A stretch of DNA of 64,000 nt from Rhodospirillaceae bacterium (GTDB lineage Bacteria > Pseudomonadota > Alphaproteobacteria > Rhodospirillales > Rhodospirillaceae): contig CANJRD010000016.1 of assembly GCA_947476695.1 (NCBI GenBank), positions 1 to 64,000 on the forward strand, given 5' to 3'. The notes beneath the pieces are model-generated. The model did no database searches. It worked only from the letters and a program-made list of their open reading frames with translations, and was not told the DNA's origin. Below, piece after piece: positions 27,722-35,612 of this stretch. The translations under genes and the position numbers were made by a program. Within the stretch, counting starts at the first letter, position 1. Each line of letters opens with the position of its first letter.

Positions 27722-28747
27722 GTGTCCAGCACGGCGAAGAATGTTCTGCTCCTGGCGATCGTGCTGCTGGTCTGCGCTGCATTCGCGGAAGGTGCCGCGC
27801 GTATTGTCGGCATGAAGCCGCGTGTCGCCAAGGTCAACGAATTCTTCGTGGCGGGCACCGACACCACCTGGTCTGTGCCGGACTCCGAATTGGGCTGGAT
27901 CAATAAACCGGGCACGTCGCGCTCCATCGAGGAAGGGGCTGCGCAGATGCATTTCTGGAGCGACGGCCGCCGCGCCTCGCGCCCCGAACCCGCGCCGAAG
28001 GACGGCTTGCCGGTGATGATCATCGGTGGCAGTAACGCGCAGTCCTATGGCGTGCGCGATGAGGACTCGTTCGTCTGGCGTCTCGCGGAACGGTACCCGC
28101 AATTGTGGTTCGAGAATTTTGGCGGCGGCGGATACTCCACTATCCAGGCGTTGCTTATCGCCAAGCGTGCGCTGGGCACGATCTATCGCGCTCGCAAACC
28201 CAAGCTCATCCTCCTTGCCTTCGACGACGCGCATATGCTGCGCAACGTCGCGGACCAATCGTGGATTTTCTCGATTTCCGATCCGGAAGGCCGGTACGTC
28301 GTTCCGCCTTACGCGCGCCTTGTGGGCGACAAGCTCGCGCCGCGTCCGTTCGTCACCATCGGCTACTGGGCGCTTGAACGTCAATCGGCGCTGGTGACCG
28401 CGGCGCATGACGCCTGGCTGCGCAAGGTCGCCTACAACACCGCCCGCGACGCCCTGCCGGTGACCCGCAAGGTTATCGACGAGCTGGCGGCTTTCGCACG
28501 CGAGCAAGGCGCGCTCTTCGGTGTCATGGTTCTGGAGGATCGCGCAAAGGTCACGCCGCAGCTGTTCGGCGATGCGCCGTTCCCGCATGCCGATTGCAGC
28601 GCGCCGGGACGCGACGATCCTCAGAAATACTTGCTAGGCGGCAACAGCCACCCGAACCCGGCGCTGCATGCCTACTTTACAGATTGCATCGCCACGTGGC
28701 TGGACGCACAAGTATTGCCGCAGCTGCCGCCCGGCTCTGGTCAATAA
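27722..28747 (+). CDS. Membrane-anchored SGNH-hydrolase-like protein with degenerate catalytic blocks
   Basis: 341 residues. I chose the GTG at 27722, six bases after GGAGG (27711-27715); a GTG at 27716 abuts that site. One N-terminal signal anchor (NVLLLAIVLLVCAAFAEG) precedes a periplasmic domain. The SGNH blocks are recognisable but altered: GGSNAQSYG where GDS is usual, LLAFDDAHML where an IND-type block III is usual, and NSHPN where DxHPN is usual. Catalytic Ser and His remain candidates; the block I and V Asp and the block III Asn are changed. Such proteins in glycan loci often move or remove O-acetyl groups. It starts 20 bases after copy I ends, so it is probably in the same operon. 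Confidence 0.7.
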   Translation: MSSTAKNVLLLAIVLLVCAAFAEGAARIVGMKPRVAKVNEFFVAGTDTTWSVPDSELGWINKPGTSRSIEEGAAQMHFWSDGRRASRPEPAPKDGLPVMIIGGSNAQSYGVRDEDSFVWRLAERYPQLWFENFGGGGYSTIQALLIAKRALGTIYRARKPKLILLAFDDAHMLRNVADQSWIFSISDPEGRYVVPPYARLVGDKLAPRPFVTIGYWALERQSALVTAAHDAWLRKVAYNTARDALPVTRKVIDELAAFAREQGALFGVMVLEDRAKVTPQLFGDAPFPHADCSAPGRDDPQKYLLGGNSHPNPALHAYFTDCIATWLDAQVLPQLPPGSGQ

Positions 28748-28759
28748 GGATCGACATCG

Positions 28760-29491
28760 ATGGCTCTTACGGTCGTAAGCCTTGAAACATTGCGGAACTT
28801 GCTAGCGACCATACCGCATCGGCCTGTGCGCTTGCTCACGGCCGGCTATCCGGACCTGTTGTTACCGCGCGATTATATTTCGCAGGCCTTCGGGCCGGCG
28901 TTTGCCGATAAGCTACAGGTGCGCCCGGATTCTGATGCCATCATCCGTTGGCACAACGTCGGCAAGGTTGTCGACAAGATATACGAGACGCGGCAGTTCT
29001 TTGCACTGCTTGGTGTTGAGGTCACATTCCTTGATATCGTTCAGGTCCGCGGTGATGAGGTCCTCCAAGACCTCAATGGTCCGTTGAAGCCGGAGTTGGC
29101 GCAGCAGTTCGACATCGTATACGACGGCGGGACGATGGAGCATTGTTTCAACGTCGCGCAGGGAATCGCCAACCTTCTCGGGATGGCGAAAGTGGGCGGC
29201 TATATAGTCCACTCCAACCCGTTCAACTTACCTAATCACGGCTTTTTCAACTTCAATCCGACCTTCTACGCCGACTTTTACGAAGACAATGGCCATACGC
29301 TGGTGGAACAGATCCGTGCCATCGCGAACGGCATTTTTGACAGGGGCTTCGTCGTCGTTCCCAAGACGGCTCGCTTCAAGTCGAGCTTGCCGGAGGCAAC
29401 TTTGATGGTCGTTGCGCAGAAGCAGAATGATTATCCGCCGATTTGGCCGACGCAGACGAAGTACAAGAAAAATCCGAGCCTCGCCGGTTAG
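28760..29491 (+). CDS. Methyltransferase-like protein of unknown specificity
   Basis: 243 residues. The ATG at 28760 is preceded by AAGGA (28746-28750). The fold looks like a class I SAM-dependent methyltransferase: an acidic strand end (VEVTFLDIVQVRG), then FDIVYDGGTMEHCFN and a following GGYIVHSNPFNLPNHGFFNF. That resembles the post-motif II region of sugar or small-molecule methyltransferases. A canonical GxGxG motif I is not evident, so binding of SAM is unproven. It sits between two SGNH proteins, 12 bases after the first, which suggests modification of the same glycan. Confidence 0.6.
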   Translation: MALTVVSLETLRNLLATIPHRPVRLLTAGYPDLLLPRDYISQAFGPAFADKLQVRPDSDAIIRWHNVGKVVDKIYETRQFFALLGVEVTFLDIVQVRGDEVLQDLNGPLKPELAQQFDIVYDGGTMEHCFNVAQGIANLLGMAKVGGYIVHSNPFNLPNHGFFNFNPTFYADFYEDNGHTLVEQIRAIANGIFDRGFVVVPKTARFKSSLPEATLMVVAQKQNDYPPIWPTQTKYKKNPSLAG

Positions 29492-29513
29492 GCCACAGAA
29501 ACGCAATCATCTC

Positions 29514-30506
29514 GTGAACGCGCGCATCGCCAACGCCCTTGTCGTCGTCGTCACCATCCTCGTCATGGTGGGGATGTTCGAGCTTGTCTGCCGCACGGTG
29601 GTCAACACCGGCACCGAGTATCATATCGAGATGTGGAAATACGCGGTGCAGGTGAAGCGTCTCGCAAGCAATCCCGAGATCGGTCACGAACACACGCCGA
29701 ACAGCCGCGCGCGGTTGATGGGCGCGGACGTCTCAATCAACAGCCTGGGTTTGCGCGACCGTGAATTCCCTGCCGCCAAGCCGGCCGGCACACGCCGCAT
29801 CCTGATGCTCGGCGATTCCATTACGTTCGGCTGGGGGGTCGATCAGGATAAGACGGCTTCGGTGGTTCTGGAACAGCGCCTGAAGGCCGCCGGTCAAAGC
29901 GACGTGCAGGTGATCAACTCCGGCGTTGGCAACTACAACACCGCGATGGAGGTCGCGTATTTCCGCGATCATGGCGCGGCGCTCGTGCCGGATGTGGTGG
30001 TGCTGAATTACTTCATCAATGACGGAGAGCCGACGCCTGCCTACCGCGATGTGCCGACGCTGGCGCGGCACGCGTACGTCTATCCGGTCGCCGGCGGCGC
30101 GTGGGATGACATCAAGCGGCGCTTCCTCGGTGGTCCCGACTGGAAGGAGTACTATTCCGGTCTCTACGATGACACACAACCGGGGTGGCAGAAGACCAAA
30201 GCCAGCATCGAAGCTCTGGCGCAGATGTGCCGCGAGCGCGGCATCCGTCTCATCGTCGCCAACGTGCCGGAACTGCACATCCTGGCGCCCTATCCGTTCA
30301 CGGCAGTCAGCGACCGCGTCGCCGCCGTGGCGAAAGCGCAGGGCCTTGAGTATCTTGATCTGCTGCCGTCGGTGGCACAGGAAGACCCGTCGTCGCTCTG
30401 GGTGACAGTGCCCGATCCGCATCCCAATGCGCGGGCGCAAGCCCTGATGGGCAATGCGCTGGCGGATTATCTTCTGAGCAATCCGGCGGCCTCGGCGACG
30501 CCTTAA
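29514..30506 (+). CDS. Membrane-anchored SGNH/GDSL hydrolase, catalytic blocks intact
   Basis: 330 residues from the GTG at 29514 (VNARIANALVVVVTILVMVG). The frame is open to 29412, but that would overlap the previous gene by 80 bases. An N-terminal signal anchor precedes a periplasmic SGNH domain with block I MLGDSITFGWGV near residue 98, block II INSGVGNYNT, block III NYFINDGEP and block V DPHPNARAQ. Ser, Gly, Asn, Asp and His are all present. Expected chemistry is ester hydrolysis or O-acetyl transfer on a glycan. Its stop shares the sequence TTAA (30503-30506) with the convergent gene on the other strand. Confidence 0.8.
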   Translation: MNARIANALVVVVTILVMVGMFELVCRTVVNTGTEYHIEMWKYAVQVKRLASNPEIGHEHTPNSRARLMGADVSINSLGLRDREFPAAKPAGTRRILMLGDSITFGWGVDQDKTASVVLEQRLKAAGQSDVQVINSGVGNYNTAMEVAYFRDHGAALVPDVVVLNYFINDGEPTPAYRDVPTLARHAYVYPVAGGAWDDIKRRFLGGPDWKEYYSGLYDDTQPGWQKTKASIEALAQMCRERGIRLIVANVPELHILAPYPFTAVSDRVAAVAKAQGLEYLDLLPSVAQEDPSSLWVTVPDPHPNARAQALMGNALADYLLSNPAASATP

Positions 30507-31144
30507 ACCGTTCCGACGAAATCCCGTTTCGCGCCCGCGTCGCTGAGCACGCGGATGCCGCGCGACTGCGCGAGTTCGCTTGCCGCGCGCAGGACAGCCA
30601 TATGGCCGTTGAGGATGAGCAGCGCGTCGGGCTTCACGTCGTCGTAAAGCCGCGTCAGGGCGAGGCAAGTCAGCAGCGCACTGTTCATGTAGCTCGCGTA
30701 GGTCATCCTCACGTGCGGCTGATCGAGAGCGAGCGTCTCCGTTCCCACATGCGCCTGCACGCTGCTGCGCACCCAAAGGCCCATGGCCCAGCCATTGATG
30801 GTGGCGTCAGGATATTCGGCCCGGCCGAGGTTCGCGAGCCAGCCCGCGGCGGTACTGAAATCGCCGTCCTCAAGCCAACGGCCCAGCCAGCGAAAGGGCA
30901 TGTCCGCCTTCGCCATCAGTCCGGCGGCTTCCGCCTGGCAATTCAGGCAGGCCCGTGCAGGCCGCTGCCACACGCCGTTCGCGCGCGGTTGATGCAGGTC
31001 GCAGTCGCTGAACGCGCCGTCGCACAGCACCGTGGTTACGTCGCAACCGCGCGCCTTCAGCTCTTGCAGAAGGGCGATTTCGCCCGTGCTCTGCGAGGTG
31101 AGCGCGGCATAAGGCAGGAAGCCGACAACCCGCAGCGCGCTCAT
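30503..31144 (-). CDS. N-terminal half of a capsule/Kdo-transferase-like protein
   Basis: 213 residues, starting in an ATGA overlap with the stop of the next gene upstream. It is a clear paralogue of the N-terminal 200 residues of that gene (31141-32778): shared features include an RVVGFLPY/HIVCFAPY start, a CDGxFxxCD motif, an RACLxCQ motif, PFRWLGRWL/PYRWFGRWL, WVRSSVQAH/WVRSSVHTH and LLILNGHM/QLLFNGRM. It stops at the point where the paralogue continues into its nucleotide-sugar-binding half (GIRxxxE). It is therefore either a stand-alone acceptor-binding domain or a truncated duplicate. No remnant of the missing half lies downstream, because the SGNH gene on the other strand starts at once. 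Confidence 0.7.
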   Translation of the reverse strand: MSALRVVGFLPYAALTSQSTGEIALLQELKARGCDVTTVLCDGAFSDCDLHQPRANGVWQRPARACLNCQAEAAGLMAKADMPFRWLGRWLEDGDFSTAAGWLANLGRAEYPDATINGWAMGLWVRSSVQAHVGTETLALDQPHVRMTYASYMNSALLTCLALTRLYDDVKPDALLILNGHMAVLRAASELAQSRGIRVLSDAGAKRDFVGTV

Positions 31145-32778
31145 GCCGCCTCCGTGCGATAGACGGCGCTGCGGACGGCGATGCTTTCCGCTTCGATAGC
31201 GGCCAGGTCCGCGTCACGCGGCGGCGGCGGCGGGTGCAGCGCCGCACCCTCCGTTATCACGGCGCAGATGTGGTCAAGGTTCGCGTCCCGCCCCGACATC
31301 AAAGCTTCGAGTTCGGTGTAGGCAGGCTCGCCGACGAACCACTGCGGCTGCTTGACCAGCGCGAATGGGATCGTCTGGCGGAACGTCCAGCAATGCATGA
31401 ACCGCCAGGCCTGAACGGTGCGGCGGTGTCCCGCTTTGGGTGGTTCCGTCAATGTGCGATCGATCCTGGCCGCGAAATCGTCGGGCGAGGCGATCGGCAC
31501 GAAGGCATCGCAGTGCGCCAGCCACGAGTTGCCCGCGCGTAGGACCGGTTTGCCGATGGCCGCCATTTCCAGACCGATGGTCGAGTACCAGACAAAGCCC
31601 AGATCGGCCGCCGCGGCGAGTGTATAGCTCGACGTCTCGTCATCGCCGCCGATCAATCGCACGTTCGGCGGCAGCGTGTCGGCGATCTTATCAAAGAACG
31701 CGGCATCCTGCGCGTTGCGTCCCAGGGACTTCTTGCTGCCGCTGTTCGGGTGAACGCGGATCGCCAGCTGCACATCCGGCCGGCGTGCGGCCTGGGCGAT
31801 GGTGGCTTCGATCCAGGCGGCTTGCGATGGGAAAGATCCGACCGCGCGGGGTTCGTCGATGCTCTCGTCCAGGCTCGACGTATACAGCGCCCACAGCCGC
31901 TTTGCCGGATCGAGATTCAAGTGCCGGTACATCGCTTGCGCATCATCGGCGGCGCGGCTGAAGACGCTGACATCGGTGGAGCGGCCGCGCCAGCGGCTGT
32001 CGAGATAGTCGCCGATCTCGGCGATCTCATCACCATTCAGTGGCCGGTCGCGCCAAGCTTCCCACAACGCATCGAAGGCGGTGAGTTCAAGGCAAGTCGC
32101 GTTCTCGAACAGCGACAACCGTCCCGGCGTGGTCGCGCGTTCCTCGACGATGCTGCGAATGCCGCGTTGCTTGGCAATCTCCAGCGCGACGCGCGTCACC
32201 GACATGCGGCCGTTGAACAACAATTGCGCCGACGGCTTTTCGCGCGCGAACAGACGCGAGAGTCCTAGGGCCGCAAGCAGGCCGGTTTTGAGATAGTGGC
32301 GATAGGTCCCGATCACCGGGGGATCGTTGAGATCGAGCACATTGTGACGCAGGTGGGTGTGCACGCTTGAGCGCACCCAATGGCCCAGGTCCCAAGTCTC
32401 ACTGTTCGGTCTGCCGTCGGCCGGCGCGTCGTAAGTGACCGTTGTGAACGTAGTGGGATCCAGCCGCATCACCCAATCGCGCGCGCGCGTGAAGTCTTCC
32501 GGCTTCAGCCACCGCCCGAACCAGCGATACGGCATGCCCCAGGTGGCAAGCCGTGCGGCGACGGAGCTTTGGCACGTCAGACAGGCGCGTTCCCCCGGCG
32601 GGATGGCCGCGCCGTTGGCGGCCTGGGTCATGTCGCAGACCTCGAACACGCCGTCGCAGGCGATGTAGGAGACGGAGCAGCCGCGCAAGCGCAACGCCTG
32701 CAGGATCGTGACCTGCCGGGCGCTGTGAATGGACCAGTTGGTGTAGGGCGCGAAGCAGACGATGTGCAGGGGCGGCAT
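31141..32778 (-). CDS. Capsule/Kdo-transferase-like GT-B glycosyltransferase
   Basis: 545 residues from the ATG at 32778 (MPPLHIVCFAPYTNWSIHSA). The open frame extends upstream only by running inside the peptidase gene. The N-terminal half holds Cys-rich motifs (YIACDGVFEVCD, ERACLTCQ). The C-terminal half (about 290-480) has the look of capsule polysaccharide biosynthesis/Kdo-type transferases: RVHPNSGSKKS, RLIGGDDETSSYTLAAAADL, then STIGLEMAAIGKPVLRAG. It should use an activated sugar in surface glycan synthesis. It lies 11 bases after the prepilin peptidase and overlaps the truncated paralogue, forming a three-gene leftward operon. Confidence 0.75.
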   Translation of the reverse strand: MPPLHIVCFAPYTNWSIHSARQVTILQALRLRGCSVSYIACDGVFEVCDMTQAANGAAIPPGERACLTCQSSVAARLATWGMPYRWFGRWLKPEDFTRARDWVMRLDPTTFTTVTYDAPADGRPNSETWDLGHWVRSSVHTHLRHNVLDLNDPPVIGTYRHYLKTGLLAALGLSRLFAREKPSAQLLFNGRMSVTRVALEIAKQRGIRSIVEERATTPGRLSLFENATCLELTAFDALWEAWRDRPLNGDEIAEIGDYLDSRWRGRSTDVSVFSRAADDAQAMYRHLNLDPAKRLWALYTSSLDESIDEPRAVGSFPSQAAWIEATIAQAARRPDVQLAIRVHPNSGSKKSLGRNAQDAAFFDKIADTLPPNVRLIGGDDETSSYTLAAAADLGFVWYSTIGLEMAAIGKPVLRAGNSWLAHCDAFVPIASPDDFAARIDRTLTEPPKAGHRRTVQAWRFMHCWTFRQTIPFALVKQPQWFVGEPAYTELEALMSGRDANLDHICAVITEGAALHPPPPPRDADLAAIEAESIAVRSAVYRTEAA

Positions 32779-32789
32779 CGTCGCGGACG

Positions 32790-33305
32790 TCAGCTGCCGA
32801 GCGTCAGCCAGGCGCTGTCGAACAGCGCCAGGACGAAGCAGAACAGGATGCCTGCGGCCAATCCCGGTCCCAACGGCATCTCGCCTTTCCACAGGGGGCG
32901 GCGGACGATCATGCTGACGAACGCGGCGCCGATCATGGTGCCGAAGCCGCCGATGGCCATGATGTAGGGCAGCGCCCAGGGCCCCAGCCACAGGCCGCCC
33001 ACGCCCACCAGCCAGACGTCGCCCTGGCCCATGGCCTCACGCTGCTTCCAGCGGCTCACCGCCCAGCGCAGCCCGGCGAACACAGCGGCATTGCAGGCGC
33101 CGCCGATGAGGGCGAATTGCCAGCCAATGCCGACGGGTGAGCCCAGGACGGCGACAATGAGGCCAGATATGCCGAGGGGGATCTGGATCGCGAACGGCAG
33201 ATAGCCGGTCTTCAGGTCGATCCACGAGAGGGTGCCCAGCCCAAGGGCCAGGACGGCGACGCAGAGCCCGGGAGCGATCTGGTGCCAGTACGTTAAAAAA
33301 TCCAA
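32790..33305 (-). CDS. Prepilin peptidase, catalytic domain only (GspO/PilD family, A24)
   Basis: 171 residues, about six transmembrane segments. Both catalytic aspartates are visible: LSWIDLKTGYLPFAIQIPLG (first Asp, in the IDxxxxxLP form) and MGQGDVWLVGVGGLWLG (GxGD motif). The N-terminal methyltransferase domain of full-length PilD/GspO is missing, as in TadV/CpaA-type enzymes. It should cleave the leader of GspK and of pseudopilins encoded elsewhere. It is the only such peptidase in the window, and it heads the operon with the capsule-type glycosyltransferases, linking secretion and glycan genes again. Confidence 0.85.
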   Translation of the reverse strand: MDFLTYWHQIAPGLCVAVLALGLGTLSWIDLKTGYLPFAIQIPLGISGLIVAVLGSPVGIGWQFALIGGACNAAVFAGLRWAVSRWKQREAMGQGDVWLVGVGGLWLGPWALPYIMAIGGFGTMIGAAFVSMIVRRPLWKGEMPLGPGLAAGILFCFVLALFDSAWLTLGS

Positions 33306-33363
33306 GGACGCCCCCCAACGACGGGCTTGGAAGGTAGCGCAGGCCGCTGCGGGCCGAAAGCGC

Positions 33364-34614
33364 CTAAGCTTCCGCGGCGGCGCGGCGCGCGGTCAGGCGC
33401 AGGCGCACCTGGTGCCCGATGTCCGCCAGGGCGTTCTCGAACTTGTTGAACGGCGTCATCCCGGTGCTGCCCGATGTGCGCCAGAACAGCAGCAGCGTCA
33501 GGGCCGTGAAAACGAAGAACACAGCCCAGATCGAGAGCGCGGCCGGGATGTTGCCTGCCGCAGCACCCTTGCCCGTGAATTCGAGCAGCTTCTGATAGGC
33601 CAGGATGCCCAGCAGTCCCAATGCAGGGCCCGCGAACCGCGACGAGCGCGGCGAGGTGATGCCCAAGGGTGCGGCGAAGAACGGCATCAGCAGGATCGAG
33701 AATGCATAGGCGATCCGCTCGTTGATCTCCGCCGCAATGCCGGAGAAGCGGATGGTGGCTGCATTGGGCGGCACGCCCTCGGGCGCCTTGATGCCGCTGG
33801 TATCCCCACCGGCCCGCAGACCGAGCCAATACATTTGCCCCAACTCGCCGAGCGTCAGTTCGCGTTCGTCGCCGCCGCGCTCGCGGAAGTGCAGCAGCGT
33901 CGACAGATCGAAGGGCAGATCGAACACGTCGAACTGCACGACCCTTTTCGAAGGCTGGTCGATGTTCCATTCCACGCGTTCGCCTTCCAGCAGGCGCAGC
34001 ACGATCCCGTCATCGACATTCTCGAGTTCACCCTGCTTGGCGGTGAACGTCTCGTAACGTCCGTCCTGCGTCTGGCGGGCGACGAACACGCCGAACAACT
34101 GGCGGCCCTCCTTGCGGGATTCCTGCACGCGGATCGTGTAGCCGCCGGGCACTTTGACGAAGATGCCTTCGCCGATGCCGGATTCGATCACGCCGTTGGT
34201 CACGTCGAAATAGAGAACATTATAAAAATATCGCGCGAGCGGTTCGCCATAGCCGACCAACCCGAAGCTGAACACGAGCCCGAAGATGCTCAAGAGGATG
34301 CCCGACCGCACCATGCGCAGCAGGCTCACGCCCGAGGACTGCATCACGTGGAATTCGCTGTTCATCGACAGCGTCCGGAAGGCGAACAGGCATCCCAGGA
34401 ACAGACCCAGCGGCAGCACGAGCCGCAGGTAGTTCGGGATCATGGTGAACATCATTTTGATGGCGATCAGCGCCGAGACGCCGTTGCCGATCGTCAGGTT
34501 GAGCAGCGTGAGCAACTTGTCGAGCATCAGGATCACCGCCGCCACCAGGAGCGTCAGCACCATGGTCGGCAGGATGCGCCAGAGGAAATAGCGGTCGATA
34601 AGCGTCAGCCGCAC
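33364..34614 (-). CDS. lptF: LPS export permease LptF/LptG family
   Basis: 416 residues. Three N-terminal transmembrane helices (ILPTMVLTLLVAAVILML; YLRLVLPLGLFLGCLFAF; SGILLSIFGLVFSFGLVGYG) are followed by a periplasmic jellyroll-like domain (about 130-290) and three C-terminal helices. The conserved SGVSLLRMV segment that contacts LptB is present (QSSGVSLLRMVRSG). This is half of the LptBFG transporter that moves LPS to the periplasmic bridge. Its usual partner gene (lptG) is not adjacent here. LptF and LptG are hard to separate by eye; I favour LptF. Confidence 0.8.
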   Translation of the reverse strand: MRLTLIDRYFLWRILPTMVLTLLVAAVILMLDKLLTLLNLTIGNGVSALIAIKMMFTMIPNYLRLVLPLGLFLGCLFAFRTLSMNSEFHVMQSSGVSLLRMVRSGILLSIFGLVFSFGLVGYGEPLARYFYNVLYFDVTNGVIESGIGEGIFVKVPGGYTIRVQESRKEGRQLFGVFVARQTQDGRYETFTAKQGELENVDDGIVLRLLEGERVEWNIDQPSKRVVQFDVFDLPFDLSTLLHFRERGGDERELTLGELGQMYWLGLRAGGDTSGIKAPEGVPPNAATIRFSGIAAEINERIAYAFSILLMPFFAAPLGITSPRSSRFAGPALGLLGILAYQKLLEFTGKGAAAGNIPAALSIWAVFFVFTALTLLLFWRTSGSTGMTPFNKFENALADIGHQVRLRLTARRAAAEA

Positions 34615-34795
34615 GGGTTCACCCGCTGTTACGAAGGCTCACAAAGCCCGGTAATAATCTAACCCGGGCCATCGAGGGAAAACTGCTAACAGATTGGCAG
34701 GGGCGCACAAACATAATAGTTTGTCGCCCGGTGAGGGACCCCGGGAACAGGCCGATTTTTCGCCGTCCCCGTCGCACCACGGAAGAATTGTACTG

Positions 34796-35533
34796 ATGAA
34801 CATGAACGTCAAAACCAAGGCGGTCATCATGGCCGCCGGCCAGGGCAGCCGTTTGCGCGAACTCGGGCCGAGCAAACCCCTGACCCCTGTCGGGGGAATT
34901 CCCCTGATCGAACGCGTGATCCGGACGGCCGTCGACGGCGGAGCGGACGGCATCGTCGTTGTGGTCGGCTATCTCGGCGACGAGGTCCGCGCCTTCTGTA
35001 AGGCGCTGGAGCCGCGCGTCGGCGTGCCGGTCGAGATCGCGGAGAACGCGGATTGGCAGAAGGCGAACGGCCGCTCGATCCTGGCGGCGGCGCATCTGAT
35101 CGATGCCCCCTTCCACATCCTGATGTCCGATCATCTATTCGACCCTGAGATCATGCGCCTCCTGCGCGCCACGCCCTTGCCGGCGGGCGCGGGGCGCCTT
35201 GCGACCGACAGCAATCTCAAGAATCCCAACGTTGATCTCGAAGATGTGACACGGGTGCTGCACGTCGATGGCCGCATCACCGAGATCGGCAAGACGATCG
35301 CGACCTACAACGCCTTCGACACCGGCGTGTTCTATGTCAGCCCGGCGCTGATCGACGCGCTGCGGGCCAGCATCGCCGATCACAATGACGACAGCCTGTC
35401 GGGCGGCATCCGCGCGCTCTCGCGGGCGGGCCTGATGCAGGCGGTCGATATCGGCGGCCGCGACTGGATCGACGTTGACGACCCGACCGCGCATGGCCTG
35501 GCCTCGCGCCTGTTCAAGTCCGCCGCTGAATAA
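34796..35533 (+). CDS. Nucleotidyltransferase, probably CTP:inositol-1-phosphate cytidylyltransferase
   Basis: 245 residues from the ATG at 34796, with GGAAG ten bases upstream. The GT-A nucleotidyltransferase signature is AVIMAAGQGSRLRELGPSKP, followed by GVPVEIAENADWQKANGRSI, the metal site MSDHLFDPE and DVTRVLHVDGRITEIGK. From memory these match the archaeal/thermophile IPCT domain of the bifunctional IPCT-DIPPS protein in order and spacing (NGxSLLVA, GDHVY, VxDGRVAKIGK, VDTGFF, WMDVD). A matching CDP-alcohol transferase (41220-42116) and inositol-1-phosphate synthase (39235-40548) lie nearby, which supports an inositol substrate. Other NTP-sugar roles are not excluded. Confidence 0.75.
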   Translation: MNMNVKTKAVIMAAGQGSRLRELGPSKPLTPVGGIPLIERVIRTAVDGGADGIVVVVGYLGDEVRAFCKALEPRVGVPVEIAENADWQKANGRSILAAAHLIDAPFHILMSDHLFDPEIMRLLRATPLPAGAGRLATDSNLKNPNVDLEDVTRVLHVDGRITEIGKTIATYNAFDTGVFYVSPALIDALRASIADHNDDSLSGGIRALSRAGLMQAVDIGGRDWIDVDDPTAHGLASRLFKSAAE

Positions 35534-35560
35534 CATCGCCGTAGCGGGCGTTCGAAATTC

Positions 35561-35596
35561 AAAGGCCGGTCATCGATGTGATGACCGGCCTTTGTT
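35561..35596. terminator. Strong bidirectional Rho-independent terminator
   Basis: A perfect 14-base stem pairs 35561-35574 (AAAGGCCGGTCATC) with 35580-35593 around loop GATGT, followed by TTTGTTTTGTG on the plus strand and preceded by an A run that gives T on the minus strand. It lies between the stop codons of two convergent genes and should terminate both. Confidence 0.9.
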
Positions 35597-35612
35597 TTGT
35601 GCGTCCGTGTTT

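Noticed and set aside
33232-34662. Long rightward open frame opposite lptF
   Set aside because: Its translation is Gln/Arg/His-rich and low in hydrophobic segments, while the other strand encodes a clear LptF. It is a GC-rich antisense shadow.
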